Assembly (NCBI GenBank): GCA_964510955.1
Contig: CAZEDW010000006.1
Coordinates: 1-64,000 of the forward strand
From: JAFLCM01 sp964510955
Lineage (GTDB): Bacteria; Planctomycetota; Phycisphaerae; Phycisphaerales; UBA1924
DNA length: 64,000 nt
Direction of reading: 5' to 3'
Notes under the pieces: generated by a model
Databases searched by the model: none
Told to the model about the DNA's origin: nothing
The model's input: the letters and a program-made list of their open reading frames with translations, nothing else
Part shown: positions 41,128 through 51,831 of the stretch, in pieces
Layout: each line of letters opens with the position of its first letter
How positions within the stretch are numbered: the stretch's first letter is position 1
Position numbers and translations under genes: made by a program

Positions 41128-41177
41128 CCGTCGCGGCCCGCCAAACACCGAACGCGGCTCCGTCGTAGCACCATCCC

Positions 41178-43148
41178 ATGCAGCGATACCATCATCTGAT
41201 CGCGGCCCTGCTGCTCGGCGCTGCCGCCGGGCACGCTCCGGCCCAGCTTGTCGCAACGGACGATACCGACAAGCCCCCGGTGATCCTGGGCAAGCGGGTC
41301 GAGGCCCTCCGCAACACGATGAAGGTCCGACCGGTCGTCGTCATCGTGAAGGACGCGGGGGCGTACTGTGACGCCGTCGCGCAGTGGGGTCCCCAGGAAG
41401 CGTTCCCCGTTCTGATCGACGACGGCTCGGACCTTGCGCGCGAGAACATCGCGCGGTTCGTCCATGCCTTCGAACCCAAGTCGGTTGTCCGCTGGGAACC
41501 CAAGGAGCCCTCGCCCTGGCCCGGCCCGGGCGAGCCGCAGAAACGCCAAGAGCGGATCATGGCCGCGTACCTCTCGGCGGCGAGGATGAAGGACCTCGAA
41601 TCGTTGCGGGCGGACTGGAAGGACAGCAAGTTCGCGCCGCCCGGGGTGGTGGTGGCGTCGCCGGCCGACCCCGCCTGGACCGCGGCGCTCGCTCTGGCCT
41701 GCGGGCGCCACGAGGAAATCATCTGGATCAGCGACACCCCGGGCCAGCCCGGGGCCGTGCTGCCCCCGGACCAGTTCGACCGGCTCAACAGCGCCCTGCT
41801 CGACGGCGTCAAGGCCACGGGTTGGACCTGGGACCAGGAGGGCGACAACATCGAGGCGGTCACGCTGTGCACGAACACGCCCTCCAAGATCAAGGGGATC
41901 GCCGGCGGGGGCATCGAGCAGACCATGGCCCTCACCGACAGGATCGGGCGGCACGCCGATCTGAAGCGGTGGGCGTGGTGCGGGGAGATTTACGGCGACG
42001 AGGCCACCGCCGCCTACCGCGCCATGAGCGCCCTGTTCATGCACGTCAAGCGTGCCTGGGCCTTTGACGGGTACCCCGAGGGGCAATCCGGGTTTGTCAA
42101 ATACACCATCAAGCCCGCCATCGGGCTGCTGGCCCGGACCCCCGTTGAGTTTGCCTTCGACCCGGCGCGCCAGAGCGCCCAGGCCTGGCGGAACGCCGTG
42201 CACGCGGGAATCGACACCGATGTCATCCACGTCAACACACGCGGCACGATGTGGCAGTTCGACCTGAACCCGGGGTCAGTCTGGTCCACCGATGTGCCGT
42301 TTCTGCGGTCCCCCACGATCGTTCACTTCATCCACTCCTACTCCGCCAACGTCGTCGATCACCGGCTTGGTGTCGCCGGCCGCTGGCTTGAGAACGGGGC
42401 GTACGCCCTCTTGGCCTCGGTCGACGAGCCCTACCTCACCGCCTTTATCAACGGCGTCGACTTCTTCCGTCGCTTCGTGCTGCTCCGCGGCCCGCTGTCG
42501 TGCTCCGTGCGGCTCGACGACATGCCGGCCTGGAAGCTGAACCTCTACGGCGACCCCCTGATCGTCGCGGGCAAGCAGCTCGGGCGCTTGCCCGAGGACG
42601 TCCCGGCCGAAGGCCCGCTGGCCAACGCGGTTTCCATCGAGACGTCTTTCAAGGAGCACCTCAAGGCGGGCCGTATCGCGCAGGGTGTCACGGAACTTGT
42701 GATGCTGGGTCGTGACAAGGACGCCGTGCGCGTCGCGCTGGCGGCGCTCAGGACCGGACCGGACGCCAAGCCGCGCCCGGACGCCGACGCGATCGCCCGC
42801 GCGACGCTGGCCGCCGCGTACCGCGAGCGCGACGTGCCCTCGCTCGTAGCCCTGTACAACGCTCTGAGCGAATCCGACCGCAAGGACCACTTCTTCTGCT
42901 CGCTCCTGTGGCAGGCCGGGCGCGTCGAACTCGACAAGAACCCGCCCAAGGAGCTGGTCGACACGCTCTCGATGAGCGTGCGCGAGCTGTCCGGGCTGGA
43001 CGACCTCAACACCCTCACGCCGAGCGTCCGGCGCCTCTACGGCAAGGACGGCGTGCGCTCCCTGTGGGAGCGCGTCATCGCGTTCACCACCGACGCCGAC
43101 GCCAAGGCCCAGCTCCGCGAGGGCCTCAAGGACGCCCTCCGCCGGTGA
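41178..43148 (+). CDS. large secreted protein of unknown function
   Basis: The product has 656 residues with a signal peptide (MQRYHHLIAALLLGAAAGHAPA). The centre contains TIVHFIHSYSANVVDH, then ENGAYALLASVDEPYLTAF, then WKLNLYGDPL. This order (His-containing strand, a Gly-Ala strand, a late GDP motif) recalls caspase-fold C25/gingipain-like domains, though no clear catalytic Cys is assigned. The C-terminal part is helical. It follows citrate synthase by 50 bases and precedes the methyltransferase by 14, so it is probably in one transcript. The assignment is tentative. Confidence 0.55.
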   Translation: MQRYHHLIAALLLGAAAGHAPAQLVATDDTDKPPVILGKRVEALRNTMKVRPVVVIVKDAGAYCDAVAQWGPQEAFPVLIDDGSDLARENIARFVHAFEPKSVVRWEPKEPSPWPGPGEPQKRQERIMAAYLSAARMKDLESLRADWKDSKFAPPGVVVASPADPAWTAALALACGRHEEIIWISDTPGQPGAVLPPDQFDRLNSALLDGVKATGWTWDQEGDNIEAVTLCTNTPSKIKGIAGGGIEQTMALTDRIGRHADLKRWAWCGEIYGDEATAAYRAMSALFMHVKRAWAFDGYPEGQSGFVKYTIKPAIGLLARTPVEFAFDPARQSAQAWRNAVHAGIDTDVIHVNTRGTMWQFDLNPGSVWSTDVPFLRSPTIVHFIHSYSANVVDHRLGVAGRWLENGAYALLASVDEPYLTAFINGVDFFRRFVLLRGPLSCSVRLDDMPAWKLNLYGDPLIVAGKQLGRLPEDVPAEGPLANAVSIETSFKEHLKAGRIAQGVTELVMLGRDKDAVRVALAALRTGPDAKPRPDADAIARATLAAAYRERDVPSLVALYNALSESDRKDHFFCSLLWQAGRVELDKNPPKELVDTLSMSVRELSGLDDLNTLTPSVRRLYGKDGVRSLWERVIAFTTDADAKAQLREGLKDALRR

Positions 43149-43162
43149 GCCGCCGATCGAAT

Positions 43163-43795
43163 ATGCCCACCCGCACGCGAGTTCAACCCGTCGTCGCCTC
43201 TGTCGCACGCACCGGGTCGTTTCTGGGGCAGTTTGTCCGCGCCCCGGGATCGGTCGGCGCCCTCGCACCCAGCTCGAAGTTCCTGGCGCGGAGGATGGTC
43301 GAAGGCGTGGACCTTCAGAGCGCGCGGGCGGTGCTGGAGTTCGGGCCCGGCACCGGGGCCTTCACCGGCGAGATCGCACGCCGCCTTGGGCCCCACACCA
43401 AGTTCGTCGCCGTCGAGCTGCGCCCGGAACTGGCGGCCATTGTGAGCAAGCGATTCCCCGGCGTGCGCGTCGTCAACGACGACGCGGCCCGCGCGCCGGA
43501 CATCTGCCGACGCGAGGGCCTGGGCGAGCCGCCCTGCGTCGACGCCGTGATCAGCGGGCTGCCGTGGGCCGGCTTCCCGGCGCCGCTGCAGGACCGCTTG
43601 CTCGGCGCGATGATGACCGTGTTGAAGCCGGGGGGCGTGTTCGTCACGTTCGGCTACCAGTTCGGCAACTGGCTGCCGGCGGGGCGGCGGTTCTATGAGA
43701 AAGCGTGTTCGCTGTTTGAGAGCGTCGAAAAGAGCCCGGTGGAGTGGCGCAATCTGCCGCCGGCGTTTGTTTATCGGTGCGTCAAGGGGACATGA
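43163..43795 (+). CDS. class I SAM-dependent methyltransferase, phospholipid N-methyltransferase-like
   Basis: This 210-residue Rossmann methyltransferase has glycine loop VLEFGPGTGAFTGEIARRLG (about 55-74), the acidic ribose contact VAVELRPELA, and DAVISGLPWAGFP in the substrate-site position. The pattern fits the PmtA/RsmA-like phospholipid N-methyltransferase group, which would methylate phosphatidylethanolamine. The ATG at 43163 lies 14 bases after the preceding stop. The substrate is inferred only from general resemblance. Confidence 0.75.
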   Translation: MPTRTRVQPVVASVARTGSFLGQFVRAPGSVGALAPSSKFLARRMVEGVDLQSARAVLEFGPGTGAFTGEIARRLGPHTKFVAVELRPELAAIVSKRFPGVRVVNDDAARAPDICRREGLGEPPCVDAVISGLPWAGFPAPLQDRLLGAMMTVLKPGGVFVTFGYQFGNWLPAGRRFYEKACSLFESVEKSPVEWRNLPPAFVYRCVKGT

Positions 43796-43813
43796 GTCGC
43801 GCGGCGGCGGCCG

Positions 43814-43825
43814 GAATCGCGATTC
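43814..43825. promoter_or_regulatory. 12-base perfect palindrome
   Basis: GAATCGCGATTC reads the same on both strands, in the 210-base gap between the methyltransferase and the TPR-like gene. It may be a regulator half-site pair; chance is not excluded. Confidence 0.25.
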
Positions 43826-44005
43826 AAACACCCCGAGACGACCACGGCCCTCACGCCGGGACACGCGAGAATCCAGGGTGGCCGCGGGCTCGAAATCCGG
43901 GACACGCACCTTATTCCGCAACGCGCCGAACAATGTGCTGTTGAATAATGGTGTGTCGCCGTCCGTCGGCTCCCGCTCGTCGCGGGGCCCATCTGGGAAA
44001 CGACA

Positions 44006-44911
44006 ATGTTCCCCCTCGTTTCGGTCGTGAGCGGCATGTTCGCCCGCTCGTTGGCTGCCCGCAGCGGTTCGGTGCTGGGCGTGGCCCTGGCGCTGAGCGT
44101 CCCCTCCGCGGCGCTCGCGGATCGACACGACGGCGACCGACGACATCATGACTCGCGCGGCGGCGTGTTCGTCAGCGCGTCGTTCGGCGACTACGGCTCG
44201 GGCGTGGGGTTTTCCTATTCCAACGGCTGGCGCCGGTATGACCGCTGCGACGACTTCCGGCCGCGCCCGTACTACCGGCCAGTGGTCACGTGCGCGCCGA
44301 TTTACCGCGCCCCGGTGTGTACCACGCCGGTGGTGATCGAGCGCCCCGTGTACGTCGAGCGTCCCGTGACCACCGTCGTCGAGCGACCGGTGTACGTGGA
44401 CAGGCCGGTGGTGGTCCAGCAGCCCGTGGTTGTCGAGCGCCCCGCTGGTGTCGAGGCCCCCTGCGCCAACGACCGCGAGCTGGCCAATACATACCTCCGG
44501 CTCGGCGACCCGGACAACGCCCTGCGCGTGTTCCAGCGTCTCACGGCCTCCAACCCGAGCGACGCGGGCCTGGTCCGCGGCCTGGGATTGGCACAACTGA
44601 TGCGAGGCGACGCCGCCAGCGCCGCCTCCACCATCGCCCGCGCCTACGCCATGGACTCAGGTCTGGCGCGCTACCCGCTGGCCGCTGATCCGTTGGGCGG
44701 CGTGAGCAACCTGCAACGCATGCTCGACACGACAACCGCGTACGCCCAGCGGGCGGTCGGCGCGGGCGCCGCCGAGGGTTGGTTCACGGTGGCGGTGATG
44801 CAGCAGGCCTTCGGCCAGCGCGACGGCGCACTCAACGCGCTGCAGCAGGCCCGGGCCGCGGGGCTGAACCCGTCGCTGCAGGACGCGATGGTGCTGGCCC
44901 TGGGGCGGTGA
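44006..44911 (+). CDS. exported protein with (V/E)RPVYV repeats and TPR-like C-terminus
   Basis: The product has 301 residues: an N-terminal signal region, a Tyr/Arg/His-rich segment (RPRPYYRPVV), then repeated Val/Arg/Pro motifs (ERPVYVERP, ERPVYVDRP, VVVERP). The alpha-helical C-terminal half has tetratricopeptide-like units: ELANTYLRLGDPDNALRVF and FTVAVMQQAFGQRDGALNAL. Proteins of this build are common, poorly characterised envelope proteins. The start could also be ATG 44036. Immediately after the stop, in another frame, lies an E1-beta fragment. Confidence 0.65.
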   Translation: MFPLVSVVSGMFARSLAARSGSVLGVALALSVPSAALADRHDGDRRHHDSRGGVFVSASFGDYGSGVGFSYSNGWRRYDRCDDFRPRPYYRPVVTCAPIYRAPVCTTPVVIERPVYVERPVTTVVERPVYVDRPVVVQQPVVVERPAGVEAPCANDRELANTYLRLGDPDNALRVFQRLTASNPSDAGLVRGLGLAQLMRGDAASAASTIARAYAMDSGLARYPLAADPLGGVSNLQRMLDTTTAYAQRAVGAGAAEGWFTVAVMQQAFGQRDGALNALQQARAAGLNPSLQDAMVLALGR

Positions 44912-45095
44912 GAAGCGTGCCCACTGTGAAGCCTCGCCCGCCATCGCGCCAGTGCACTGCTTCCTGCACCCGAAGGCGCAGGTGCAGCAGGTGTGCGGGT
45001 TCGACACGGTGATGCCGTATTACAAACTGGAGCTGGAGTACCTGCCGAACGCGGATCGGATCGTGGGGGCGGTGATGGGGTGCGCCGCGTATTGA
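44910..45095 (+). pseudogene. C-terminal remnant of a 2-oxoacid dehydrogenase E1-beta subunit
   Basis: An open frame without a start encodes about 60 residues ending VMGCAAY-stop. It includes VHCFLHPKAQVQQVCGFDT and PYYKLELEYLPNADRIVGAV. The order CFLH, VCGFDT, LEYLPNADRI matches the end of pyruvate or branched-chain 2-oxoacid dehydrogenase beta subunits (transketolase C-terminal domain). The rest of the roughly 330-residue protein is absent, so it is a leftover of a lost or moved gene. Its frame differs from the TPR-like gene whose stop it abuts. Confidence 0.55.
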
Positions 45096-45196
45096 GCAAC
45101 AGCGCACAAATTGATTGAACAACTCACGGCGCGAAGTAGCTCTGCCAGAGACGCCAGCTTCCGCCCTGGACGCACGCGGAGCGGTCGCTACTGCGC

Positions 45197-45547
45197 CTAC
45201 TCCGGCCAAAGCATCGGAAGTGCTTTTGCGATTTCTCGCAGATGCCACCCTGCATCGGCGACCATGTCGCGAGCCACGGACTCAACCGCTCCCGCGTCAT
45301 AGGCTTCGGGCATTGTCACGAATGCCAGAAGTCGTAGCGCGCTATTGACACACTCGGCCAGGTGGTGCGCGAGTCTGATGGCCGATTCATCCGAGCGGTG
45401 GCCATTCATCAGCACACTTGCCGCATGGAAATATGCCGGTTCAGCGAGCGGGCGTTCCGCGCGATGGATACCGTCTTCTTCCCGCAGCAGCGCCCCGAGC
45501 TCGGCCAGCAGCGTTCCGATTCGAGCGTCACGTTCATGCGGGCTCAC
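45197..45547 (-). CDS. small hypothetical protein coupled to speA
   Basis: The product has 116 residues, predicted mostly helical (RDARIGTLLAELGALL; DESAIRLAHHLAECVNSALRLLAF) and without membrane segments. GTG 45547 has GGAGGA about nine bases upstream. GTG 45556, which overlaps the speA stop as GTGA, is the alternative. Coupling to arginine decarboxylase suggests a related or regulatory role, but nothing in the sequence names one. Confidence 0.55.
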   Translation of the reverse strand: MSPHERDARIGTLLAELGALLREEDGIHRAERPLAEPAYFHAASVLMNGHRSDESAIRLAHHLAECVNSALRLLAFVTMPEAYDAGAVESVARDMVADAGWHLREIAKALPMLWPE

Positions 45548-45552
45548 GCCGC

Positions 45553-47565
<2,013 letters not shown>

Positions 47566-47934
47566 CGAGAGCGTCGTCCTGACGGCGTCGGGTGGTGGGT
47601 GCGTTGAAGCGCTTCACCCTGTGAGCCGTCACCTTGTGCGAGCCAAAGCCTGAATCCGTCCTGACGGGAACACAGATCGGTTCCCGAGACGGGGTGGATC
47701 AGTCGGAGCGTGCTAGCCGCGCACCACCGCGGACCTGCGGAAGCACTGTAGCGGCTTGGGGCGCAAAAGGAAGTGAGCGCCTGCAATTTCCCCCGGTCGC
47801 GGGTACGCGCCGCGGATGGAGAGCGTGGTCTCCAGGTACAGGAAATCGGGCCTGCTCGCTGGGCCGCCCCCCACTGCGAGCCCGGCCCGTTCCCGGCGGC
47901 CCTCGCCGGCGTCACATCCTTGCCCAGAGGCTTC
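47566..47934. other. 369-base intergenic region
   Basis: No gene is seen between speA and the dockerin protein gene. It holds the speA promoter region. A small inverted repeat, GGGAAC/GTTCCC (47666-47671 with 47680-47685), sits about 100 bases before speA. No clear terminator was found. Confidence 0.4.
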
Positions 47935-49533
47935 TCACGGGCAGGATTCCCCGAAGGCCAGAAGCAGGATCGTCAGGTCGCTGGTGTTTACCACACCGTC
48001 GGCGTTGAGGTCCGCACGCGCTGCGGGCGAGCCTGCGGGCGCTGGCCGACCAAACTGCAGCAGCAAGGCAGTCAAATCGGATGTACTTACCGCAGTATCG
48101 CCGTTGATGTCGGCAAGGCAATTCGGCGGAACTCTCATCAGGAACAGCCGGCTATATGCAGGCAGCGCTCCGGTGGGGCCGTCCGGATCGAACTCGCCGA
48201 TGCCGGTGATCCAGCCGCTGTCGCTGATAGAGTTAGATTGTGTCAACGTCCAAATTGCAGCGTCTTCTGGCGACAGGAGAGAGTTCAGGTCGATCGCTAC
48301 GCCGTCGATGCCCCAGTACACGGCACGCTTACCGAGGTTTGTGTTGCCTGAGTACCGATTGGCATATCCAACGCTGGTGCCGCCGGCGCTGATGGCGTAG
48401 ACGCCGGAGTCGGTGTGGCCGCTGCTGTCCGTGCCTAGGTTGCCCAGCTCGGTGGCTGCGGTGCCCGAGGCATCCCAGCGGACTGCACAGTAGTCGAAGC
48501 TGTCGTCGACGAAGTATTTTCTCGAAAAGCCGACGGCTGTACCGGCCGCGTTGATTGCGTAGGCGCCGGCGTAGGTGTGGCCGCTGCTATCCGTGCCTAG
48601 GTTGCCCAGCTCGGTGGCTGCGATGCCCTGGGCATCCCACCGGACGGCACGGTAGCCGAGGTTTGTGATGTTGGAGCTTTTTCTTGCAGACCCCACGGCG
48701 GTGCCGGCGGCGTTGATGGCGTAAGCTCTATCGTCGGGGAAGTCACCGTTCGTGATCGTGATCAGGTTGCCTAGCTCCGTGGCGGCGGTGCCTGAGGCGG
48801 CCCACCGGATGGCACTCCAGCCCGGGCCGCGGGAGAAGTTCTGGCCAGTTCCGACGGCGGTGCCGGCAGTGTTGATGGCGTATGCGAAGGCGTCGGCGTA
48901 TGGAAGGCCATTCGGGTCCAAACTGGCCAGCTCAGTAGCGTTGGTAACCGAGGCATCCCAGCGGACGGCACGCCAACCGCGGTACATGCCGCCGGAGTAT
49001 TTTTGCGCACTCCCGACGGCTGTGCCGGCAGTGTTGATAGCGTTGGCCTCAGCATTCGAGTTGCCGGTGGCAGACGTGCCGAGGTTGCCGAGCTCCGTGG
49101 CGGCGGTGCTCGCGGCGTCCCAGCGAACTGCACGCTGGCCGAGGATCGTGACGCCGGAGTACTTTTCTGCAAAACCAACCGCGGTGCCGGCGCTGTTGAC
49201 ACCATTGGCGATGGCATTGGTGTACCCGCCGCTCATCGTGCCCACATGGCCGAGCTCGGCGGCAGCGGTGCCCGAGGCGTCCCAACGTAAAGCACGAGCG
49301 CCGAAGTTTGTGCCGCCGGAAATCCGCCGAGCTGACACGACGGCAACGCCATTCCCGACGGTCGCGCCAACGGGATAAGGCGGAGCGGGGTCAAGATACC
49401 CCGTCCCCGTTCTGATGTCGAACGTCGGCCCGCCGTAGATCGGTGCGCTTGCGAATACTCTCGGTGAGCAGCTCACGGCACCCGCGATGGCCGATGAAAG
49501 GGCGAGGACATGAGCCTCACGAGTGAGTCGCAT
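47935..49533 (-). CDS. secreted HAF-like repeat protein with dockerin-like C-terminus
   Basis: The product has 532 residues. A signal peptide precedes about seven repeats of about 57 residues containing RAVRWDASGTAATELGNLGT and AINTAGTAVG. They resemble HAF-type extracellular repeats, which may form a beta-propeller. The C-terminus has two Asp repeats (DINGDTAVSTSDLTALLLQFG; DLNADGVVNTSDLTILLLAFG) ending ESCP, as in planctomycete GC-type dockerins. Some units are nearly identical in DNA (about 48420-48483 and 48590-48653), pointing to recent duplication. GGAG seven bases upstream supports ATG 49533. GC is slightly lower than in the neighbours. Confidence 0.75.
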   Translation of the reverse strand: MRLTREAHVLALSSAIAGAVSCSPRVFASAPIYGGPTFDIRTGTGYLDPAPPYPVGATVGNGVAVVSARRISGGTNFGARALRWDASGTAAAELGHVGTMSGGYTNAIANGVNSAGTAVGFAEKYSGVTILGQRAVRWDAASTAATELGNLGTSATGNSNAEANAINTAGTAVGSAQKYSGGMYRGWRAVRWDASVTNATELASLDPNGLPYADAFAYAINTAGTAVGTGQNFSRGPGWSAIRWAASGTAATELGNLITITNGDFPDDRAYAINAAGTAVGSARKSSNITNLGYRAVRWDAQGIAATELGNLGTDSSGHTYAGAYAINAAGTAVGFSRKYFVDDSFDYCAVRWDASGTAATELGNLGTDSSGHTDSGVYAISAGGTSVGYANRYSGNTNLGKRAVYWGIDGVAIDLNSLLSPEDAAIWTLTQSNSISDSGWITGIGEFDPDGPTGALPAYSRLFLMRVPPNCLADINGDTAVSTSDLTALLLQFGRPAPAGSPAARADLNADGVVNTSDLTILLLAFGESCP

Positions 49534-49823
49534 CGTTCGTCTCCATTCCAATGCTGCATTCCGCGGGACCAGTTGCAGTCCGTCCTAGCTGGATGCAGAT
49601 TACCACGGTCTGCCGCGAAAACAAGAAAAACTCGAGAGATCACTTCTGCGCGCCCGTGAGCATGAATGGGCCTGGTATCGGGCCCCGGAGGGCGAGGGGG
49701 TGTGGACGCCGATGTCGGGCGCCAGCTAAACCTGCGGAGCTTCGCGGTGCCGCGAATCAACACCTGAGATAGCGGGGACAGCCTTCTGGTGTGGTCAGGT
49801 AACTGCGGTCGCAAGTGCAACGC

Positions 49824-50750
49824 TCAGAACTGCGCGGCGGTAAACGTCTTGCCGGTGGTGTGGGGGTCCCACGTCCAGCTCTTTCCCCGCTTGGACTCGT
49901 ACCACTCCCACATCTCGAACCAGTAGCTGCGAAACTTGTGCTCGCCGAACGGTGCGAAGTGGGCTTCCACCCGCCGGGCGACCTGGTTGGCGGTGCCCTT
50001 GAAACCCAGGATGTTGCGGCCGTGGCGGACGCTCTCGGTGTCGAGGGGCAGGCGGCCATACCGGCCGAGAAGCTGCATGATGTTGGCGGCGGCGTAGAGG
50101 CCGACGCCCGGAAGGTCGAGCAGGGCCTCATGAATGGCGTCGTCGGGCGTGCCGGGGTCCTCGAACCATTCGGGCTTGAGCTCGCCGGATGCAAACATGC
50201 GGGCCAGCTCAACCAGCCGCTTGTCTCGGTATCCGACGGAGCATCTCGCCCGCAGCGTGGCGGGGCGCTTGCGGGCGAGCTGGCGGGCGGAGGGGAACGC
50301 CGGGTTGAAAGCCTCGCACAGCTTGCGGTTCATGATGATGGTGCTGGGCCAGGCGACGTTGCAGCTCGTGACGGTCTTGACGATGTCCTCGAACAGGGTG
50401 GGGGATCGCATCAGCCGGCCCCGCCCTGAGCGCTTCCAGCGGGGGTCGGCCCGGTGGAAATCCGCCACCCGGTCGTCGTCGAGGTTGAGCATCCTTCGGA
50501 GCAAAAGCTCGGCGTGGATTCGCTCGCGCCTGGCGATCCGGCGGTCTGCCATCACCACCACCGGCCTGCCCTTGCCCTGGGGCTGCGCCACCCGGAGCGT
50601 GGCGAGACCCTCCGGGAGGTCCAGGGGCCGGGTCAGAACCCGCTCTCGCGGGTCCCACTGGTTGGGGGCCAGCAGGAAGTAGCCGTATGAACAGAAGTCC
50701 CGGTGAAACAGGTAGTCGCTCGGGACGCGGATGGAAAAAGAAGAAGGCAT
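49824..50750 (-). CDS. HhH-GPD DNA glycosylase, AlkA/OGG-like
   Basis: This 308-residue base-excision glycosylase has a helix-hairpin-helix LLDLPGVGLYAAANIMQLLG followed by the catalytic-Asp region LPLDTESVRHG. The hairpin lacks the lyase Lys of OGG1, so it is probably monofunctional. An N-terminal domain with PSDYLFHRDFCSYGYFLL and a long C-terminal extension complete it. It would remove damaged (for example alkylated) bases. The ATG at 50750 lies inside an AGGCAT repeat, so the first residues come from repeat DNA. Confidence 0.8.
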   Translation of the reverse strand: MPSSFSIRVPSDYLFHRDFCSYGYFLLAPNQWDPRERVLTRPLDLPEGLATLRVAQPQGKGRPVVVMADRRIARRERIHAELLLRRMLNLDDDRVADFHRADPRWKRSGRGRLMRSPTLFEDIVKTVTSCNVAWPSTIIMNRKLCEAFNPAFPSARQLARKRPATLRARCSVGYRDKRLVELARMFASGELKPEWFEDPGTPDDAIHEALLDLPGVGLYAAANIMQLLGRYGRLPLDTESVRHGRNILGFKGTANQVARRVEAHFAPFGEHKFRSYWFEMWEWYESKRGKSWTWDPHTTGKTFTAAQF

Positions 50751-50824
50751 GAGGCAGGAGGCATTGAGGCATGAGTGGAACGGGCTGAGGCAATCGGGCT
50801 CATGCCTGATGCCTCATGCCTTCC
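50743..50824. repeat. inverted pair of AGGCAT-word repeats
   Basis: The left arm (50743-50774) reads GAAGGCATGAGGCAGGAGGC then ATTGAGGCATGAG. The right arm (50799-50824) carries the same words in reverse complement (CTCATGCCTGATGCCTCATG, CCTTCC). Together they could form a hairpin of about 25 bp with a 24-base loop. The DNA glycosylase start is in the left arm and the amidotransferase stop touches the right arm. Confidence 0.8.
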
Positions 50825-51546
50825 TACCCCACCTTGCTCGCAACCCGCGGGATGAGCAGCGTGGCCAGGTTGACGCACAGCCGGTCGGCCAGTCGGGCGA
50901 ACATCTCGTACGACTTGTCCATCGAAAGTCGGTACCCCTCCATGGTGACGCCGGCCGCGGCCAGGTCGGCCTGACTCTCCATTGCCATGTACTCGTTGCA
51001 CGACTCGCGGTCGAGCTCGAAGTGGTACTGGAATCCGTAGGTCCGCATCCCGGCTCGGAACGCCTGGACCTTGCAGCGGGCGCTGGAGGCGAGCACCACC
51101 GAATCCGGGGGTAACTCCGTGACCTCGCAGGCGTGGCTCTGGAACTGCGGGCTCCGCCAGGCGATCCCCGCCAGGACGGCGTCGGTCTGGCCCGGCGGCG
51201 TGATGTTCACGTCCACGAGCCCCAACTCCGGTGCCGCCATCCGGGACACCTTGCCCCCAAGGGCCGCGGCGATCATCTGGTGCCCGAGGCAGATCCCGAC
51301 GATCGGTAGTGCGCGAGCGTGCGCCCCTTTGAGATAGTCCATCTCGGGCTGCATCCACGCGTGCGATTCGCCGACATTTTGAGGCCCGCCGAGCGACACC
51401 ACCGCGTCCACGTCGTCGTAGTCCACCGGGATCGGGTCGCCGTGGTCGAGCCGCCGGATATCGAGCTTGAAGCCGTGATCACGGAGGGTGAGACCGAGGC
51501 GGCCGGGGAGGCCCTGATCGAAATGCTGGAAGACGATGATGGGCAT
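50824..51546 (-). CDS. class I glutamine amidotransferase-like protein
   Basis: This 240-residue protein has the class I amidotransferase triad region: nucleophile elbow GICLGHQ and YGFQYHFE for the His-x-Glu pair. It resembles the stand-alone GMP-synthase-glutaminase-domain-like proteins (GuaA N-terminal-like). No synthetase domain is attached, so the acceptor is unknown. ATG 51546 begins MPIIVFQHFDQG. It is the upstream partner of the DNA glycosylase across the AGGCAT hairpin. Confidence 0.82.
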   Translation of the reverse strand: MPIIVFQHFDQGLPGRLGLTLRDHGFKLDIRRLDHGDPIPVDYDDVDAVVSLGGPQNVGESHAWMQPEMDYLKGAHARALPIVGICLGHQMIAAALGGKVSRMAAPELGLVDVNITPPGQTDAVLAGIAWRSPQFQSHACEVTELPPDSVVLASSARCKVQAFRAGMRTYGFQYHFELDRESCNEYMAMESQADLAAAGVTMEGYRLSMDKSYEMFARLADRLCVNLATLLIPRVASKVG

Positions 51547-51597
51547 GGCGCGGGTAGAATACCGTAAGCCAGTGCCGCGCTGGATCGCGAGGAATCC

Positions 51598-51831
51598 ATG
51601 GCCCGATTCGACCGTATCACCATTAACCCGCTGCAGATGAACGGGCAACCCTGCATCCGCGGGATGCGGCTCACGGTGCGGCGCGTCGTTGAAGCCGCCG
51701 CCCAGTACCCGGATCGCACGGAGATGTTCCGAGATTTCCCGGAACTGACCCAGGAAGACGTCCGCCAGGCGCTTGAGTACGCCGCCGCGATGATGGGCGA
51801 TGAGGTCGTCGAGTTGCGGCGTGCATCATGA
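51598..51831 (+). CDS. DUF433 antitoxin-like protein
   Basis: This 77-residue DUF433 protein has the conserved NPLQMNGQPCIRGMRLTV and the helical DFPELTQEDVRQALEYAAA. DUF433 proteins are commonly antitoxins (VapB45-like) for PIN-type toxins. The stop overlaps the next start by four bases (ATGA), the usual toxin-antitoxin layout. Confidence 0.85.
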   Translation: MARFDRITINPLQMNGQPCIRGMRLTVRRVVEAAAQYPDRTEMFRDFPELTQEDVRQALEYAAAMMGDEVVELRRAS

